Shown here piece by piece: positions 36,584 to 45,265 of a DNA stretch of 64,000 bases. The notes under the pieces are model-generated. The model did no database searches. It had not been told where the DNA came from and saw nothing but the letters and a program-made list of their open reading frames with translations. Source of the stretch: Hyphomonas sp. (GTDB lineage: Bacteria > Pseudomonadota > Alphaproteobacteria > Caulobacterales > Hyphomonadaceae); the NCBI GenBank assembly GCA_020638455.1, contig JACKIK010000002.1:248001-312000 (forward strand). Direction: 5' to 3'. Positions within the stretch are counted from its first letter, which is position 1. Every line of letters begins with the position of its first letter. The position numbers and the translations under genes are program-made.

Positions 36584-37768
36584 ATGGACGTTCTCATCAT
36601 CGGCGGGGGGATTGGCGGGCTGACGGCGGCGCTGGCGCTGGACAAGCGCGGTCATCGCGTCACCGTTGCCGAGCAATCCGGCGTAATCAGCGAAGTCGGC
36701 GCCGGCCTGCAGCTCAGCCCGAATGCGATGAAGGTGATGAACGCGCTCGGCGTCGGCGCGCGGGTGATGCGGGATGCCTTCCGGCCGCAGGCGCTGGAGC
36801 TTCGCTGGGGCCGCAGCGGAATGACCATCTTCGATGTGCCGCTGCGCAAGGCGGCCGTGAACCGATGGGGCGCGGAATACATCCATGTTCACCGGGCCGA
36901 CCTGATCGATGCGCTGCGGGAGGAACTGCTCGCCCGCGTGCCGGATGCCCTGCGGCTCGGCTGCCATCTTGAGCGCTACGAACAACGGGGCGACAAGGTG
37001 GTGGCCCATTTCGCAGGTGGCGAGGCGATCGAGGCGGACCTGATCGTCGGGGCGGACGGCATCCACTCTGTCGTGCGCAAGCAGATGCTTGGCCCGGACA
37101 CGCCGCGTTTCACCGGCAATGTCGCCTGGCGGGCAACCGTTCCGGTCAGCGAGCTGGGAGACAAGGCGCCGCCGCCGACCGCCTGCGTCTGGGCCGGCCC
37201 GCGCCGTCATGCGGTGACCTACCTGCTGCGCCGGGGCAGCGTGGCGAACTTTGTCGGTGTCGTTCAGCACAAGAAGCCGGGCGAGGAATCGTGGACGGCG
37301 ACCGGCGCGAAGGAGCAGGCGCTGAAGGATTTCCGGCGCTGGCACCCGAAAGTCCGCGCTATCATCGAGGCGGCGGACACGCTCAACCGCTGGCCCCTGT
37401 TTGACCGGCCGCAGCTGTCGAAATGGCATGAGGGCCGCGCGGTGCTGCTGGGCGATGCCTGTCACCCGATGCTGCCATTCCTGGCGCAGGGGGCCGCCAT
37501 GGCGATCGAAGATGCCTGGGCGCTCGGCGCCTGTCTGTCGGCCGAACCGGATGTGGAGGCTGCGCTGACGGCCTATGAAGCCTGCCGCAAGCCACGGGCG
37601 ACACGGGTGCAGAATGGCGCGCGCGCCAACGCCCGGACATTCCACCGGGGAGACCCGGTTTCCCGCTTCGGCACCTATGTGCCCATGTGGATGGCCTCGA
37701 AGGCGGCACCGGGCTTCATCCATTCCCGCAATGACTGGCTCTACGGGTACGACGAAACGGCGGCCTGA
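36584..37768 (+). CDS. FAD-dependent aromatic-type monooxygenase (salicylate hydroxylase-like)
   Basis: 394 residues of the class A flavin monooxygenase fold. The FAD motif GGGIGGLTAALALDKRGH is at the N-terminus, the DG motif is LIVGADGIHSVVRKQ, and the second FAD motif is LLGDACHPMLPFLAQGA. Such enzymes hydroxylate or oxygenate aromatic or polar compounds with NAD(P)H and oxygen. Substrate is unknown; UbiH-like function is less likely given the length and salicylate-hydroxylase-like motifs. Confidence 0.9.
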   Translation: MDVLIIGGGIGGLTAALALDKRGHRVTVAEQSGVISEVGAGLQLSPNAMKVMNALGVGARVMRDAFRPQALELRWGRSGMTIFDVPLRKAAVNRWGAEYIHVHRADLIDALREELLARVPDALRLGCHLERYEQRGDKVVAHFAGGEAIEADLIVGADGIHSVVRKQMLGPDTPRFTGNVAWRATVPVSELGDKAPPPTACVWAGPRRHAVTYLLRRGSVANFVGVVQHKKPGEESWTATGAKEQALKDFRRWHPKVRAIIEAADTLNRWPLFDRPQLSKWHEGRAVLLGDACHPMLPFLAQGAAMAIEDAWALGACLSAEPDVEAALTAYEACRKPRATRVQNGARANARTFHRGDPVSRFGTYVPMWMASKAAPGFIHSRNDWLYGYDETAA

Positions 37769-37851
37769 GCGCGGGCGCCAGGCGGAATCGCTTGTGTCTG
37801 CGCGACGGCCACGGCAGGAATGGTTTCGGATGAAACTTTTCCGGGCGGCTC

Positions 37852-39228
37852 ATGCTTTCGGTTCTTGATCTCTTTCGTGTCGGCATCGGCCCGTCCAGCT
37901 CCCACACGGTCGGGCCGATCCGGATTGCGAACCGGTTCGTCAGCGGACTGCAGGACAGCAGCCTGACAGCGGGCACAGGCCGCATAGTCGTCGTGCTGCA
38001 GGGCTCCCTTGCGCTGACCGGCGCAGGGCACGCGACGCCGAAGGCCGTCATGCTGGGGCTGCTGGGACTGGAGCCGGAGACGCTCGACCCCGAATCCGCA
38101 GACGCCGACGTCGCCGCGCTGGAGGCAGCGAAGACTCTGCGCCTGCCGGATGGACGGACCATCCCGTTCGATCCGTCGACGGACATCGTGTTCGCCTATG
38201 ATGTGCTGCCGTCGCTGCATCCGAACGGCATGCGACTGGTGGCGTACGATGTGGCCGGCAACATCGTCGCCGACGAGACCTGGTATTCCACGGGAGGCGG
38301 CTTCATCGCGACGGAGCGCCAGCTGCAGCGCCCCGTGGAGGACGACATCGTCCACACCGGCGCGGCCGTGCCACATCCATTCACTTCGGCAGCGGAATTG
38401 CTGGCGATGTGCGGAGCCGAGGGCCTTCGCATTGCCGATATCGTCCTTGCCAATGAAGACGCCATGCGGCCGCGCGCAGAGACCGAAGCCGCGCTCGACC
38501 GCATTGCGACGGTCATGCAGGCCTGCGTATCGCGGGGACTCGTCCGCGAGGGAACCCTGCCGGGTGGCCTGAACGTCCGCCGGCGCGCGCCTGCGCTCTG
38601 GAAGAAGCTGCAGGCCGCGCACCAGGCCAATGAGCGCGAGCAGCTGTTCGACTGGCTGAACGTCTACGCCATGGCGGTGAACGAGGAAAACGCCAATGGC
38701 GGGCAGGTCGTCACCGCCCCGACCAATGGTGCTGCAGGCATTATCCCTGCCGTGATCCGGCATTATTGTACGGATGCGGAGGACTGCACAGATCGGCTGC
38801 GCCGCTTCCTTCTGACGGCCGGCGGCGTCGGCCTGCTGTATAAGCAGCGCGCATCCATCTCCGGTGCGGAGATGGGATGCCAGGGAGAGGTCGGTGTGGC
38901 CTGTTCGATGGCGGCAGCGGGCCTTGCGGCGGTGTGGGGCGGCAGTCCGCAGCAGGTGTGCAATGCCGCCGAGATTGCGATGGAACACAATCTCGGCCTG
39001 ACCTGCGACCCGGTGGGCGGTCTGGTCCAGATTCCGTGCATCGAGCGGAATGCAATCGGCGCGGTGAAGGCCGTCAATGCGGCCCGCCTCGCCCTGCATT
39101 CGGTCGAGCAGGCACGTGTCTCGCTCGACCAGGTGATCGAGACCATGCGCCAGACCGGCATGGACATGTCGTCCAAATACAAGGAAACCAGTCAGGGCGG
39201 CCTCGCTGTCAATGTGATCGAGTGCTGA
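37852..39228 (+). CDS. sdaA: L-serine ammonia-lyase (L-serine dehydratase), iron-sulfur type
   Basis: 458 residues, single-chain SdaA type with both beta and alpha domains. It begins with the family signature MLSVLDLFRVGIGPSSSHTVGP-like sequence containing GPSSSHT. Cluster cysteines lie in GAEMGCQGEVG, NLGLTCDPVGG and QIPCIERNA. It converts L-serine to pyruvate and ammonia in the cytoplasm using a [4Fe-4S] cluster. The exoD-like gene follows after 20 bases. Confidence 0.95.
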   Translation: MLSVLDLFRVGIGPSSSHTVGPIRIANRFVSGLQDSSLTAGTGRIVVVLQGSLALTGAGHATPKAVMLGLLGLEPETLDPESADADVAALEAAKTLRLPDGRTIPFDPSTDIVFAYDVLPSLHPNGMRLVAYDVAGNIVADETWYSTGGGFIATERQLQRPVEDDIVHTGAAVPHPFTSAAELLAMCGAEGLRIADIVLANEDAMRPRAETEAALDRIATVMQACVSRGLVREGTLPGGLNVRRRAPALWKKLQAAHQANEREQLFDWLNVYAMAVNEENANGGQVVTAPTNGAAGIIPAVIRHYCTDAEDCTDRLRRFLLTAGGVGLLYKQRASISGAEMGCQGEVGVACSMAAAGLAAVWGGSPQQVCNAAEIAMEHNLGLTCDPVGGLVQIPCIERNAIGAVKAVNAARLALHSVEQARVSLDQVIETMRQTGMDMSSKYKETSQGGLAVNVIEC

Positions 39229-39248
39229 GCGCGCCGGGAAAGGGCTGA

Positions 39249-39839
39249 ATGGCCAGGGTTCACAATCTGCAGACACTCCTGCGCAGCCTCGAGGAGCACA
39301 CGGAAGGCGACAAGGTTTCGGTGCGGGAAATGCTGAGGGCGGTCGGCCGGCGCTCCTATGGTCCGATCCTCCTGCTGCTCGGCTTTCTCGCCATAAGCCC
39401 CCTCGCCATCATACCGGGGACGACCTGGCTGATCGCGCTGATCACATTGCTGATCGGCGGGCAGATCCTCGTCGGGCGCTCGTTTCCCTGGGTGCCGAGG
39501 CGCGTGCTGAAGATCGAGCTGCCGAGACCGGCGCTGCTGAAAGGGATCGAAGTGGCCGAACCCTATGTGTCGAAGGTGGACCGGTTCCTCAAGCCGCGCC
39601 TGACGATCCTGACCGAGCCGCCCTTCGCGCAGCTTGTGGCGCTGGTCTGCGTCGGGGCCGCGCTGATCACGTTCCCGCTCGGCCTTATTCCGTTCGGCCC
39701 GGTCCTGCCGGGCCTGGCGGTGTTCCTGTTCGGCCTTGGCCTGACGGCACGGGACGGAATTTTCCTGATCCTCGCCGGGACCGGCTTTGCGGCGGCCTGC
39801 TGGCTGCTGATCCATGTCTGGGAGCGCATCTTCGGTTGA
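39249..39839 (+). CDS. ExoD-family inner-membrane protein
   Basis: 196 residues with the ExoD pattern: an N-terminal soluble segment (VSVREMLRAVGRRSYGPILLLLG), a first hydrophobic hairpin (LAISPLAIIPGTTWLIAL) and C-terminal membrane helices. ExoD affects exopolysaccharide production in rhizobia, but its biochemical role is unsettled. The gene lies 20 bases after sdaA on the same strand. Confidence 0.88.
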   Translation: MARVHNLQTLLRSLEEHTEGDKVSVREMLRAVGRRSYGPILLLLGFLAISPLAIIPGTTWLIALITLLIGGQILVGRSFPWVPRRVLKIELPRPALLKGIEVAEPYVSKVDRFLKPRLTILTEPPFAQLVALVCVGAALITFPLGLIPFGPVLPGLAVFLFGLGLTARDGIFLILAGTGFAAACWLLIHVWERIFG

Positions 39840-39909
39840 CGCCGGGGACGGCCTTTGTCGGCGCGCGCGGCTGGGTTACGCTTGCGTGCACGTCAGTCGG
39901 AGCGCCCCC

Positions 39910-40824
39910 GTGAAGGAGATCAGATCCTATCTCGGCTGGAAGGTGGACTACCTTCATCCCACCGGTGAACCGGCATTTGCCGCGCCGGACTCGGTTTCGT
40001 GGCAGGTGTTCAAGAACCAGGTGGCCCTGGCCATCGGCGGCGTTGCGGCGGTCCTGCTCGAATTCGCTGATGCGCGCATCCGGTCCGGCGTGTGGGACCA
40101 TTCGGTGTTCAAGTCAGACCCGATCGGGCGGTCGAAGCGGACGGGCGTTGCGGCCATGGTCGGCGTCTACGGGCCGCAATCGGCTGCCCGGCGCGTGATC
40201 CAGGGCGTCACCAACATGCATGCGCAGGTTCGGGGCACGACACCCGCCGGCGAGGCCTACACGGCGCTCGATGTGGAACTGCTGGACTGGGTCAGCGCCA
40301 CGGCGGGCTTCGGTTTCCTGACCGCCTATGACCGCTTCGTGAAGCCCGTCAGCGATGCCGACAGGAAGCGCTTCTTCGAGGAAGGCGTGCCGGTCGCGCG
40401 GCTGTACGGCGTGCAGAACCCGGTCCGCTCGCTGGAAGACTTCGACGCCATGCTGCAGAAGCTGCTGCCGCGCTTCGAGCCGCATCCGATCAATACGGAA
40501 TTCCTGGATATCATGTGCTCCGGCCGCGCTGCGCCGGGCGTGCCGAAAGGGCTGCAAAGTGCGCTGGTGCATGCGGCTGTGGACATCCTGCCGCCGGTTG
40601 TCCGGGAACGGCTGGAACTCGGCCCCGAATATGACCTGCATCCGAAAGGCGAAGCCACGGTCGAGCTGATGGCGGGCCTCGCCGAACGGATACCGGATCC
40701 GGCATCGCCTGCCGCGCAGGCGTCCGAGCGCCTCGGCCTGCCGCGCTCCTTTCTCTGGAAAAGCCCCGGCGAACGCGCCCGCCTGCTGAAGGCGCGGGAT
40801 GCGGCCGCATTCCAGCACGCATGA
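39910..40824 (+). CDS. MpaB-like oxygenase (DUF2236)
   Basis: About 304 residues from a GTG at 39910; an open frame reaches back into the exoD-like gene but its residues look non-coding. The protein matches the DUF2236/MpaB family, related to latex-clearing protein and to the fungal MpaB oxygenase, which bind b-type heme. It has family-like segments such as LLDWVSATAGFGFLTAYDRFV. No signal peptide is seen. The true start and substrate are uncertain. Confidence 0.75.
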   Translation: MKEIRSYLGWKVDYLHPTGEPAFAAPDSVSWQVFKNQVALAIGGVAAVLLEFADARIRSGVWDHSVFKSDPIGRSKRTGVAAMVGVYGPQSAARRVIQGVTNMHAQVRGTTPAGEAYTALDVELLDWVSATAGFGFLTAYDRFVKPVSDADRKRFFEEGVPVARLYGVQNPVRSLEDFDAMLQKLLPRFEPHPINTEFLDIMCSGRAAPGVPKGLQSALVHAAVDILPPVVRERLELGPEYDLHPKGEATVELMAGLAERIPDPASPAAQASERLGLPRSFLWKSPGERARLLKARDAAAFQHA

Positions 40825-40862
40825 ACACGGAAAAACCTGAAAACACATCCGGGAGGAATTGA

Positions 40863-41840
40863 ATGGCACTCAAGACACGCTTTACCGAACTGTTCGGGGT
40901 CGAGCACCCGATCGCGCAGGGCGGCATGCAATGGGTCGGCTATGCCGAGATGGTGGCGCCGGTGGCGAATGCCGGTGGCCTCGGCTTCCTGACCGCGCTG
41001 ACGCAGCCGACGCCCGAGGACCTTGCCAAGGAAATCGCCCGCACGAAGGAGATGACCGACAAGCCGTTCGGCGTGAACCTCACCATCCTGCCGGCGATCA
41101 AGCCTCCACCCTATGCGGAGTATCGCGATGCCATCATCCAGGGCGGTATCAAGATCGTCGAAACCGCGGGCTACAAGCCGCAGGAGCACATCGACCACTT
41201 CAAGCAGCACGGCATCAAGATCATCCACAAATGTACGGCCGTCCGCCACGCGCTTTCAGCCGAGCGCATGGGCGCCGACGCGATCTCCATCGACGGCTTC
41301 GAATGCGCGGGCCATCCGGGGGAGGACGATATTCCCGGCCTCATCCTCATTCCGGCTGCGGCCGACAAGGTGAAGGTGCCGATGCTTGCGTCGGGCGGCT
41401 TCGGCGATGGCCGCGGCCTCGCAGCGGCGCTGGCGCTCGGCGCCGACGGCATCAACATGGGCACGCGCTTCTGCGTGACGAAGGAAGCCCCGATCAACGA
41501 GGCGTTCAAGCGCCAGATGGTCGAGAATGACGAACGCGCCACGAACCTCATCTTCCGTACCCTGCACAATACAGCCCGCGTGATGAAGAACGCGGTCAGT
41601 GACGAAGTGGTGGCCATCGAGCGGAAGGGCGGCGCGAAATTCGAGGATGTGCAGCACCTTGTCGCCGGCGTACGCGGCCGCAAGGCGATGGCCGAGGGCG
41701 ACACGGACGGTGGCATCTGGTCGGCCGGCATGATCCAGGGCCTGATCCACGATATCCCGACCGTCAAGGAACTGATCGACCGTATCGTCGCCGATGCCGA
41801 AGCGATCATCAAAGGCCGGCTCGAGTCGATGATCAAATAG
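40863..41840 (+). CDS. Nitronate monooxygenase family protein
   Basis: 325 residues with a TIM barrel binding FMN. Landmarks are AQGGMQWVG, FGVNLTILPA, the phosphate-binding LASGGFGDGRGLAAAL and GADGINMGTRF. Members oxidise nitronates or act as enoyl reductases of FabK type. A GGGAGG ribosome site precedes the ATG. The crotonase gene follows after 14 bases, so the pair is probably cotranscribed and may act on one acyl-CoA pathway rather than on nitroalkanes. Confidence 0.9.
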   Translation: MALKTRFTELFGVEHPIAQGGMQWVGYAEMVAPVANAGGLGFLTALTQPTPEDLAKEIARTKEMTDKPFGVNLTILPAIKPPPYAEYRDAIIQGGIKIVETAGYKPQEHIDHFKQHGIKIIHKCTAVRHALSAERMGADAISIDGFECAGHPGEDDIPGLILIPAAADKVKVPMLASGGFGDGRGLAAALALGADGINMGTRFCVTKEAPINEAFKRQMVENDERATNLIFRTLHNTARVMKNAVSDEVVAIERKGGAKFEDVQHLVAGVRGRKAMAEGDTDGGIWSAGMIQGLIHDIPTVKELIDRIVADAEAIIKGRLESMIK

Positions 41841-41854
41841 GCGGGGAGGGACAT

Positions 41855-42715
41855 ATGGCCTATGAGCAGGTGCTGCTGGAAAAGGACGGCCCTGCGGCCG
41901 TCATCACCCTCAACCGGCCCGACAAGCTGAACGCCTACACAGCGGTCATGGGCCGCGAACTGGCGGAGGCCGTGAATGCCTGCGACGCAGACGACGAGGT
42001 GCGGGGCATCATCCTTACCGGCGCGGGAAAGCACTTCTGCGCCGGTGCGGACATTTCGGACGGAGCGGGGGCCTTCGACACGAAGAGCGGTTCCGGCGCA
42101 AAGAATTTCGGCAAAGCCGGGGAAGGCAAACCTTCAAACGGCGCCGGCTTCATCGGCGCGCTCTATGGCTGCCGGAAACCCATCATTGCCGCGTTCAACG
42201 GCGCTGCTGTCGGCGTCGGTCTCACCATGGCGCTGCCGACAGATATCAAGATCGCGTCCGAAAAGGCGAAGTTCGGCTTCGTCTTCGCCCAGCGCGGCCT
42301 GCCGCCGGAAGCGGGCAGCGCGTGGTTCCTTCCGCAACTGGTCGGCCTGCCGCAGGCGCTTCGCTGGTGCATGACGGGCAAGGTCTTCGACGCTGCCGAA
42401 GCGCTGCAGGGTGGCCTGGTGAGCGAGGTCCATTCACCGGAAGACCTGTTGCCGGCGGCGAAGCGGATCGTCGACGACATTGCGCGCAATACCGCGCCGG
42501 TCTCGGTCGCCCTTGTGCGCCAGCTGCTCTGGCGCTTCGGCCCGGCCGCGCACCCCTTCGATCTCCTGAAAGTCGACGGCCGGTTTGCGATGAGCCTCGG
42601 CGCCTCGCCGGACGTGAAGGAGGGCGTGACGGCTTTCCTCGAAAAGCGGGCGCCTCACTTTCCGGGAAAGGTCTCGACAGAAATGCCCGCGGGTTATCCG
42701 TGGTGGGAGGATTAG
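41855..42715 (+). CDS. Enoyl-CoA hydratase/isomerase family protein
   Basis: 286 residues of the crotonase fold. Oxyanion-hole segments are HFCAGADISD and GAAVGVGLTMALPTD, and a glutamate is present in the expected region (GLPPEAGSAW), unlike the copy at 3156. It acts on acyl-CoA in the cytoplasm. The gene has AGGAGG-like bases before the ATG and is cotranscribed with the nitronate monooxygenase-like gene. It ends one base from the stop of the convergent epimerase gene. Confidence 0.9.
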   Translation: MAYEQVLLEKDGPAAVITLNRPDKLNAYTAVMGRELAEAVNACDADDEVRGIILTGAGKHFCAGADISDGAGAFDTKSGSGAKNFGKAGEGKPSNGAGFIGALYGCRKPIIAAFNGAAVGVGLTMALPTDIKIASEKAKFGFVFAQRGLPPEAGSAWFLPQLVGLPQALRWCMTGKVFDAAEALQGGLVSEVHSPEDLLPAAKRIVDDIARNTAPVSVALVRQLLWRFGPAAHPFDLLKVDGRFAMSLGASPDVKEGVTAFLEKRAPHFPGKVSTEMPAGYPWWED

Positions 42716-42716
42716 G

Positions 42717-43706
42717 TCAGGCTTTCGCGGCCAGCGCCTTCAGTTCGGCCAGCCCCTCGGCGCGCGTCATTACGGGCACATAGCCAAGCTCGCGGCGCGC
42801 CTTGTCTATGTTGAGCGTCACCGTGTTGCCGACGGTCGCATATTCCTGCTTGCTGAGCGGGCCGCTGATGGCGCCGCCCGAGAGGCCGGCGAGCAGCTCG
42901 CCCGTGTTCACGATAAAGCTGATCACGCCGCGCGGGACGGATTTCACACTGGAAGTGTCGACGCTCTGCGTCGCCAGCAATTCCGTCATCCACTCGCGGA
43001 AGGGCACGTCGTCGCCATCGGTGAGGAAGTAGACTTCGCCACCGCGGCCCTTTTCCAGGGCGAGCCGGACGCCCTCCACGACATTGGCAATATGCGTGGT
43101 GGAGGTGAGGTAGGTGCCGCCGCCGAACCAGGCGAGCCGGCCGGCTTTGGCGGCCTCGACCAGCTGGGGCAGGGCGGATGTATCATCACGTCCCCACACG
43201 AAGCGCGGGCGCACGACGACAACGTCCATCCCATTGCCGTTTGCAGCAAGTGCAATCCGCTCGGCACCGCCCTTGGTGCGGGAATACCCGCCGGCCGGTT
43301 TCGCTGGGAGCGGCCAGGTCTCATCGGCATTCACGATTGGCCGGCCGTCCATCAGGACGGCTTCCGTGGAGATGTGCACGGCGCGTTTCACGCCGGCGGC
43401 GTGGGCGGTCTCGTACACATTGCGTGTGCCCTGGAGGTTGGTCTGTTCCTGCGCTTTTGTCGTGCGGCCATGATTGGTGTCGGCGGCGGCATGGATCAGG
43501 GAGGTAACGCCCTCCATGGCGGCCCTCAGCGACGGCACGTCCATCACGTCGCCTCGGACGGGTGTCGCCCCCAGCTCTTCGACCGCCTTTGCCGACGAGT
43601 CGCTCCGCGCAAGGCCGCGCACGGCGATGCCGCGGGCCACGAAATCGCGCACGATGTTGCGGCCAAGATAGCCGCTGGCGCCAGTCACCAGGATTGTATC
43701 TGTCAT
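42717..43706 (-). CDS. NAD(P)-dependent epimerase/dehydratase (extended SDR)
   Basis: 329 residues. The nucleotide motif is VTGASGYLGRNIV and the catalytic Y-x3-K is in YSRTKGGAE. The late part (TTHIANVVEGVRLALEKG) resembles 3-beta-hydroxysteroid dehydrogenase-like and dihydroflavonol reductase-like members. The ATG at 43706 begins MTDTILVTG. Substrate is unknown. Confidence 0.9.
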   Translation of the reverse strand: MTDTILVTGASGYLGRNIVRDFVARGIAVRGLARSDSSAKAVEELGATPVRGDVMDVPSLRAAMEGVTSLIHAAADTNHGRTTKAQEQTNLQGTRNVYETAHAAGVKRAVHISTEAVLMDGRPIVNADETWPLPAKPAGGYSRTKGGAERIALAANGNGMDVVVVRPRFVWGRDDTSALPQLVEAAKAGRLAWFGGGTYLTSTTHIANVVEGVRLALEKGRGGEVYFLTDGDDVPFREWMTELLATQSVDTSSVKSVPRGVISFIVNTGELLAGLSGGAISGPLSKQEYATVGNTVTLNIDKARRELGYVPVMTRAEGLAELKALAAKA

Positions 43707-43779
43707 CGGCAGATGTGTAAGGCGCTCTGCCGGCGGAGCACAAGGGATGCGTGCTCAACGCTCGCCGCAGGCAAGATAA

Positions 43780-43810
43780 AACCGGCCGGGACCCGGGTCG
43801 CCGGCCGGTT
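43780..43810 (-). terminator. Terminator after the DUF2147 gene
   Basis: Perfect arms AACCGGCCGG and CCGGCCGGTT flank an eleven-base loop. On the minus strand the hairpin lies ten bases after the DUF2147 stop and is followed by TTTATCTT. Confidence 0.8.
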
Positions 43811-43820
43811 GAGGGTCGAA

Positions 43821-44300
43821 TCAGTTGGTGATCTTCGTCCAGGTTTCCGAATCGCAGACCTTCACGGCGCAGCCCTTGATCGAAAGCGAGTCGCCGTCGA
43901 CGGTGACCGTCCCGTTGAATGTCATGAAGCCCGGCATTCCCGGATGCTTCATGTTCTTGCCCTTCCATGTGCCGTCATCGCGCAGCGTCATGCCGTGGCA
44001 CATCTCGAACCCGACCCGCTTGCCTTCGGTGATGGTGCAGAAGAGCTGGTCGTCCTGCAGCGAGACGTCGACCGTGTCGCCGTTCTTGCGCTTCCACTGG
44101 CCGACCGGTGCTGCGTTTGCGACATCCCCCGTCGCTGCCGGCGCATCGGCTGCAGCATCCAGTTCTGCCGCCATGGCGTCGGCTTCATCCTCGCTCATCT
44201 GCGTGGTGACACCTTCGGTTTCATCTTCCTGAGCAATCGCAACCGAGCCAAACCCGACGAGCAGGGCGGCCACAGCGGCCGCCTTCCAGACTTGTTTCAT
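43821..44300 (-). CDS. Secreted DUF2147 protein
   Basis: 159 residues. The start at 44300 gives the Sec signal MKQVWKAAAVAALLVGFGSV ending AIA-Q. An acidic linker follows, then the compact DUF2147 beta domain: GQWKRKNGDTVDV, then DDGTWKGKNMKHPGMPGF, then LSIKGCAVKVCDSETW. The two late cysteines may form a disulfide. The family is periplasmic and of unknown function. It has its own terminator and upstream region, so it is probably monocistronic. Confidence 0.85.
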   Translation of the reverse strand: MKQVWKAAAVAALLVGFGSVAIAQEDETEGVTTQMSEDEADAMAAELDAAADAPAATGDVANAAPVGQWKRKNGDTVDVSLQDDQLFCTITEGKRVGFEMCHGMTLRDDGTWKGKNMKHPGMPGFMTFNGTVTVDGDSLSIKGCAVKVCDSETWTKITN

Positions 44301-44522
44301 TATTTCCTCCAATCCCAATGCCTGACGCATATTGAGCCGGTGCGGCCGGGTCTTTGTGCCCGGGTGATCCGTTCCGGTACAGCTACCGTGCAATTCAGAT
44401 TTCCATAATACAAGGGAATTCTGATGATCAAATGCACCTGTCGGGAGTCCGGTGCTCGCCGGAAGCGGGAACGACGGCCTGCCGGGCAGGGCAGATTCGT
44501 TAAGGTTTTCAGGGGGTGAGGG

Positions 44523-44598
44523 TGGCTCCGCGAGTAGGACTCGAACCTACGACCGGGCGATTAACAGTCGCCTGCTCTACCAACTGAGCTATCGCGGA
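44523..44598 (-). tRNA. tRNA-Asn (GTT)
   Basis: The 76-base gene includes an encoded CCA end. The acceptor stem TCCGCGA pairs with TCGCGGA. The anticodon loop reads CTGTTAA, anticodon GTT, and the T-loop is TTCGAGT. All arms are canonical. Confidence 0.97.
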
Positions 44599-44707
44599 TC
44601 AGCCGAGAGGCGCTATTACCAGACCGACCTGTCTGTTCAAGCCCTCAGATGCTGTGTGTGCGCAGATTCTTTCAGCAATTCCGCCACAAAAGCCCTGAAT
44701 TGCACGC

Positions 44708-44738
44708 AAAAAAAGGGCGGGAGACAGATGCTCCCGCC
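44708..44738 (-). terminator. Rho-independent terminator downstream of the tRNA-Cys pair
   Basis: The arms GGCGGGAG (44716-44723) and CTCCCGCC (44731-44738) pair perfectly; on the minus strand a run of seven T follows. It would end a transcript carrying tRNA-Cys and the Cys-like tRNA upstream. Confidence 0.85.
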
Positions 44739-44881
44739 GAGGCGTTGGGTGATGGTGGGTGTCTCCAAGAGAAGACAGTGACACCATCCCCCGAAATGGT
44801 TAACGACACCTAAACGGACCGCGAGAAAATCGGATCCGGACCGAAACCCTGAATGAAATGAGGGATGGAAGGGGGGGGGGG

Positions 44882-44956
44882 TGGAGGCCCTGCCCTGGTG
44901 TTGAACCAAGGGGTGAGCGGACTTTCAGGTCCGCCGCGTTGCTCCGCCACAGGGCC
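44882..44956 (-). tRNA. Cys-like tRNA copy with non-canonical anticodon and T arms
   Basis: 75 bases with an encoded CCA and the U73 discriminator of tRNA-Cys. The first fifteen bases (GGCCCTGTGGCGGAG) are identical to the true tRNA-Cys 86 bases upstream on the same strand. The acceptor stem is fully Watson-Crick (GGCCCTG with CAGGGCC). The D arm is short (GCG-GAGCAA-CGC). The anticodon arm is a perfect six-pair stem (GCGGAC/GTCCGC) with a six-base loop CTGAAA, or five pairs with an eight-base loop. The T arm has a six-pair stem and a canonical loop TTCAACA. No standard anticodon can be assigned; if the T is U33 the triplet is GAA. It may be a pseudogene or an unusual functional tRNA. A run of eleven G follows its 3-prime end. 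Confidence 0.6.
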
Positions 44957-45042
44957 GTAGTGCCCGGTTCGATGCAACTCGCGTGCCACGCGAATCGCGC
45001 GCCGCAGCCGGGGGCGGGCTGACACAAAGATGGAGAAAGATC

Positions 45043-45116
45043 TGGAGGCCCCGCCCGGAATCGAACCGGGGTGCACGGATTTGCAATCCGCTGCGTCACC
45101 ACTCCGCCACAGGGCC
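45043..45116 (-). tRNA. tRNA-Cys (GCA)
   Basis: 74 bases with encoded CCA and U73. The anticodon loop reads TTGCAAA, anticodon GCA; the T-loop is TTCGATT on a five-pair stem CCCGG/CCGGG. Canonical. It is probably cotranscribed with the Cys-like copy downstream. Confidence 0.97.
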
Positions 45117-45265
45117 GTGCCGGGAGAAGGGGCTCACTAGCAACCTTCCCGCCACGTTTCAATCTGCCGTTTTCATGAAGTCGGACGTTTATGGTGCATT
45201 GCAAGGGGCAGTGCCCGTGCTAAAGGCTGCCCTGATCCTTCACCGTACCCGGAAAGGCCCAGCCG

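Noticed and set aside
39814..39909. Upstream extension of the MpaB-like gene
   Set aside because: These residues overlap the ExoD-like gene and do not look conserved; the GTG at 39910 fits the start of the domain.
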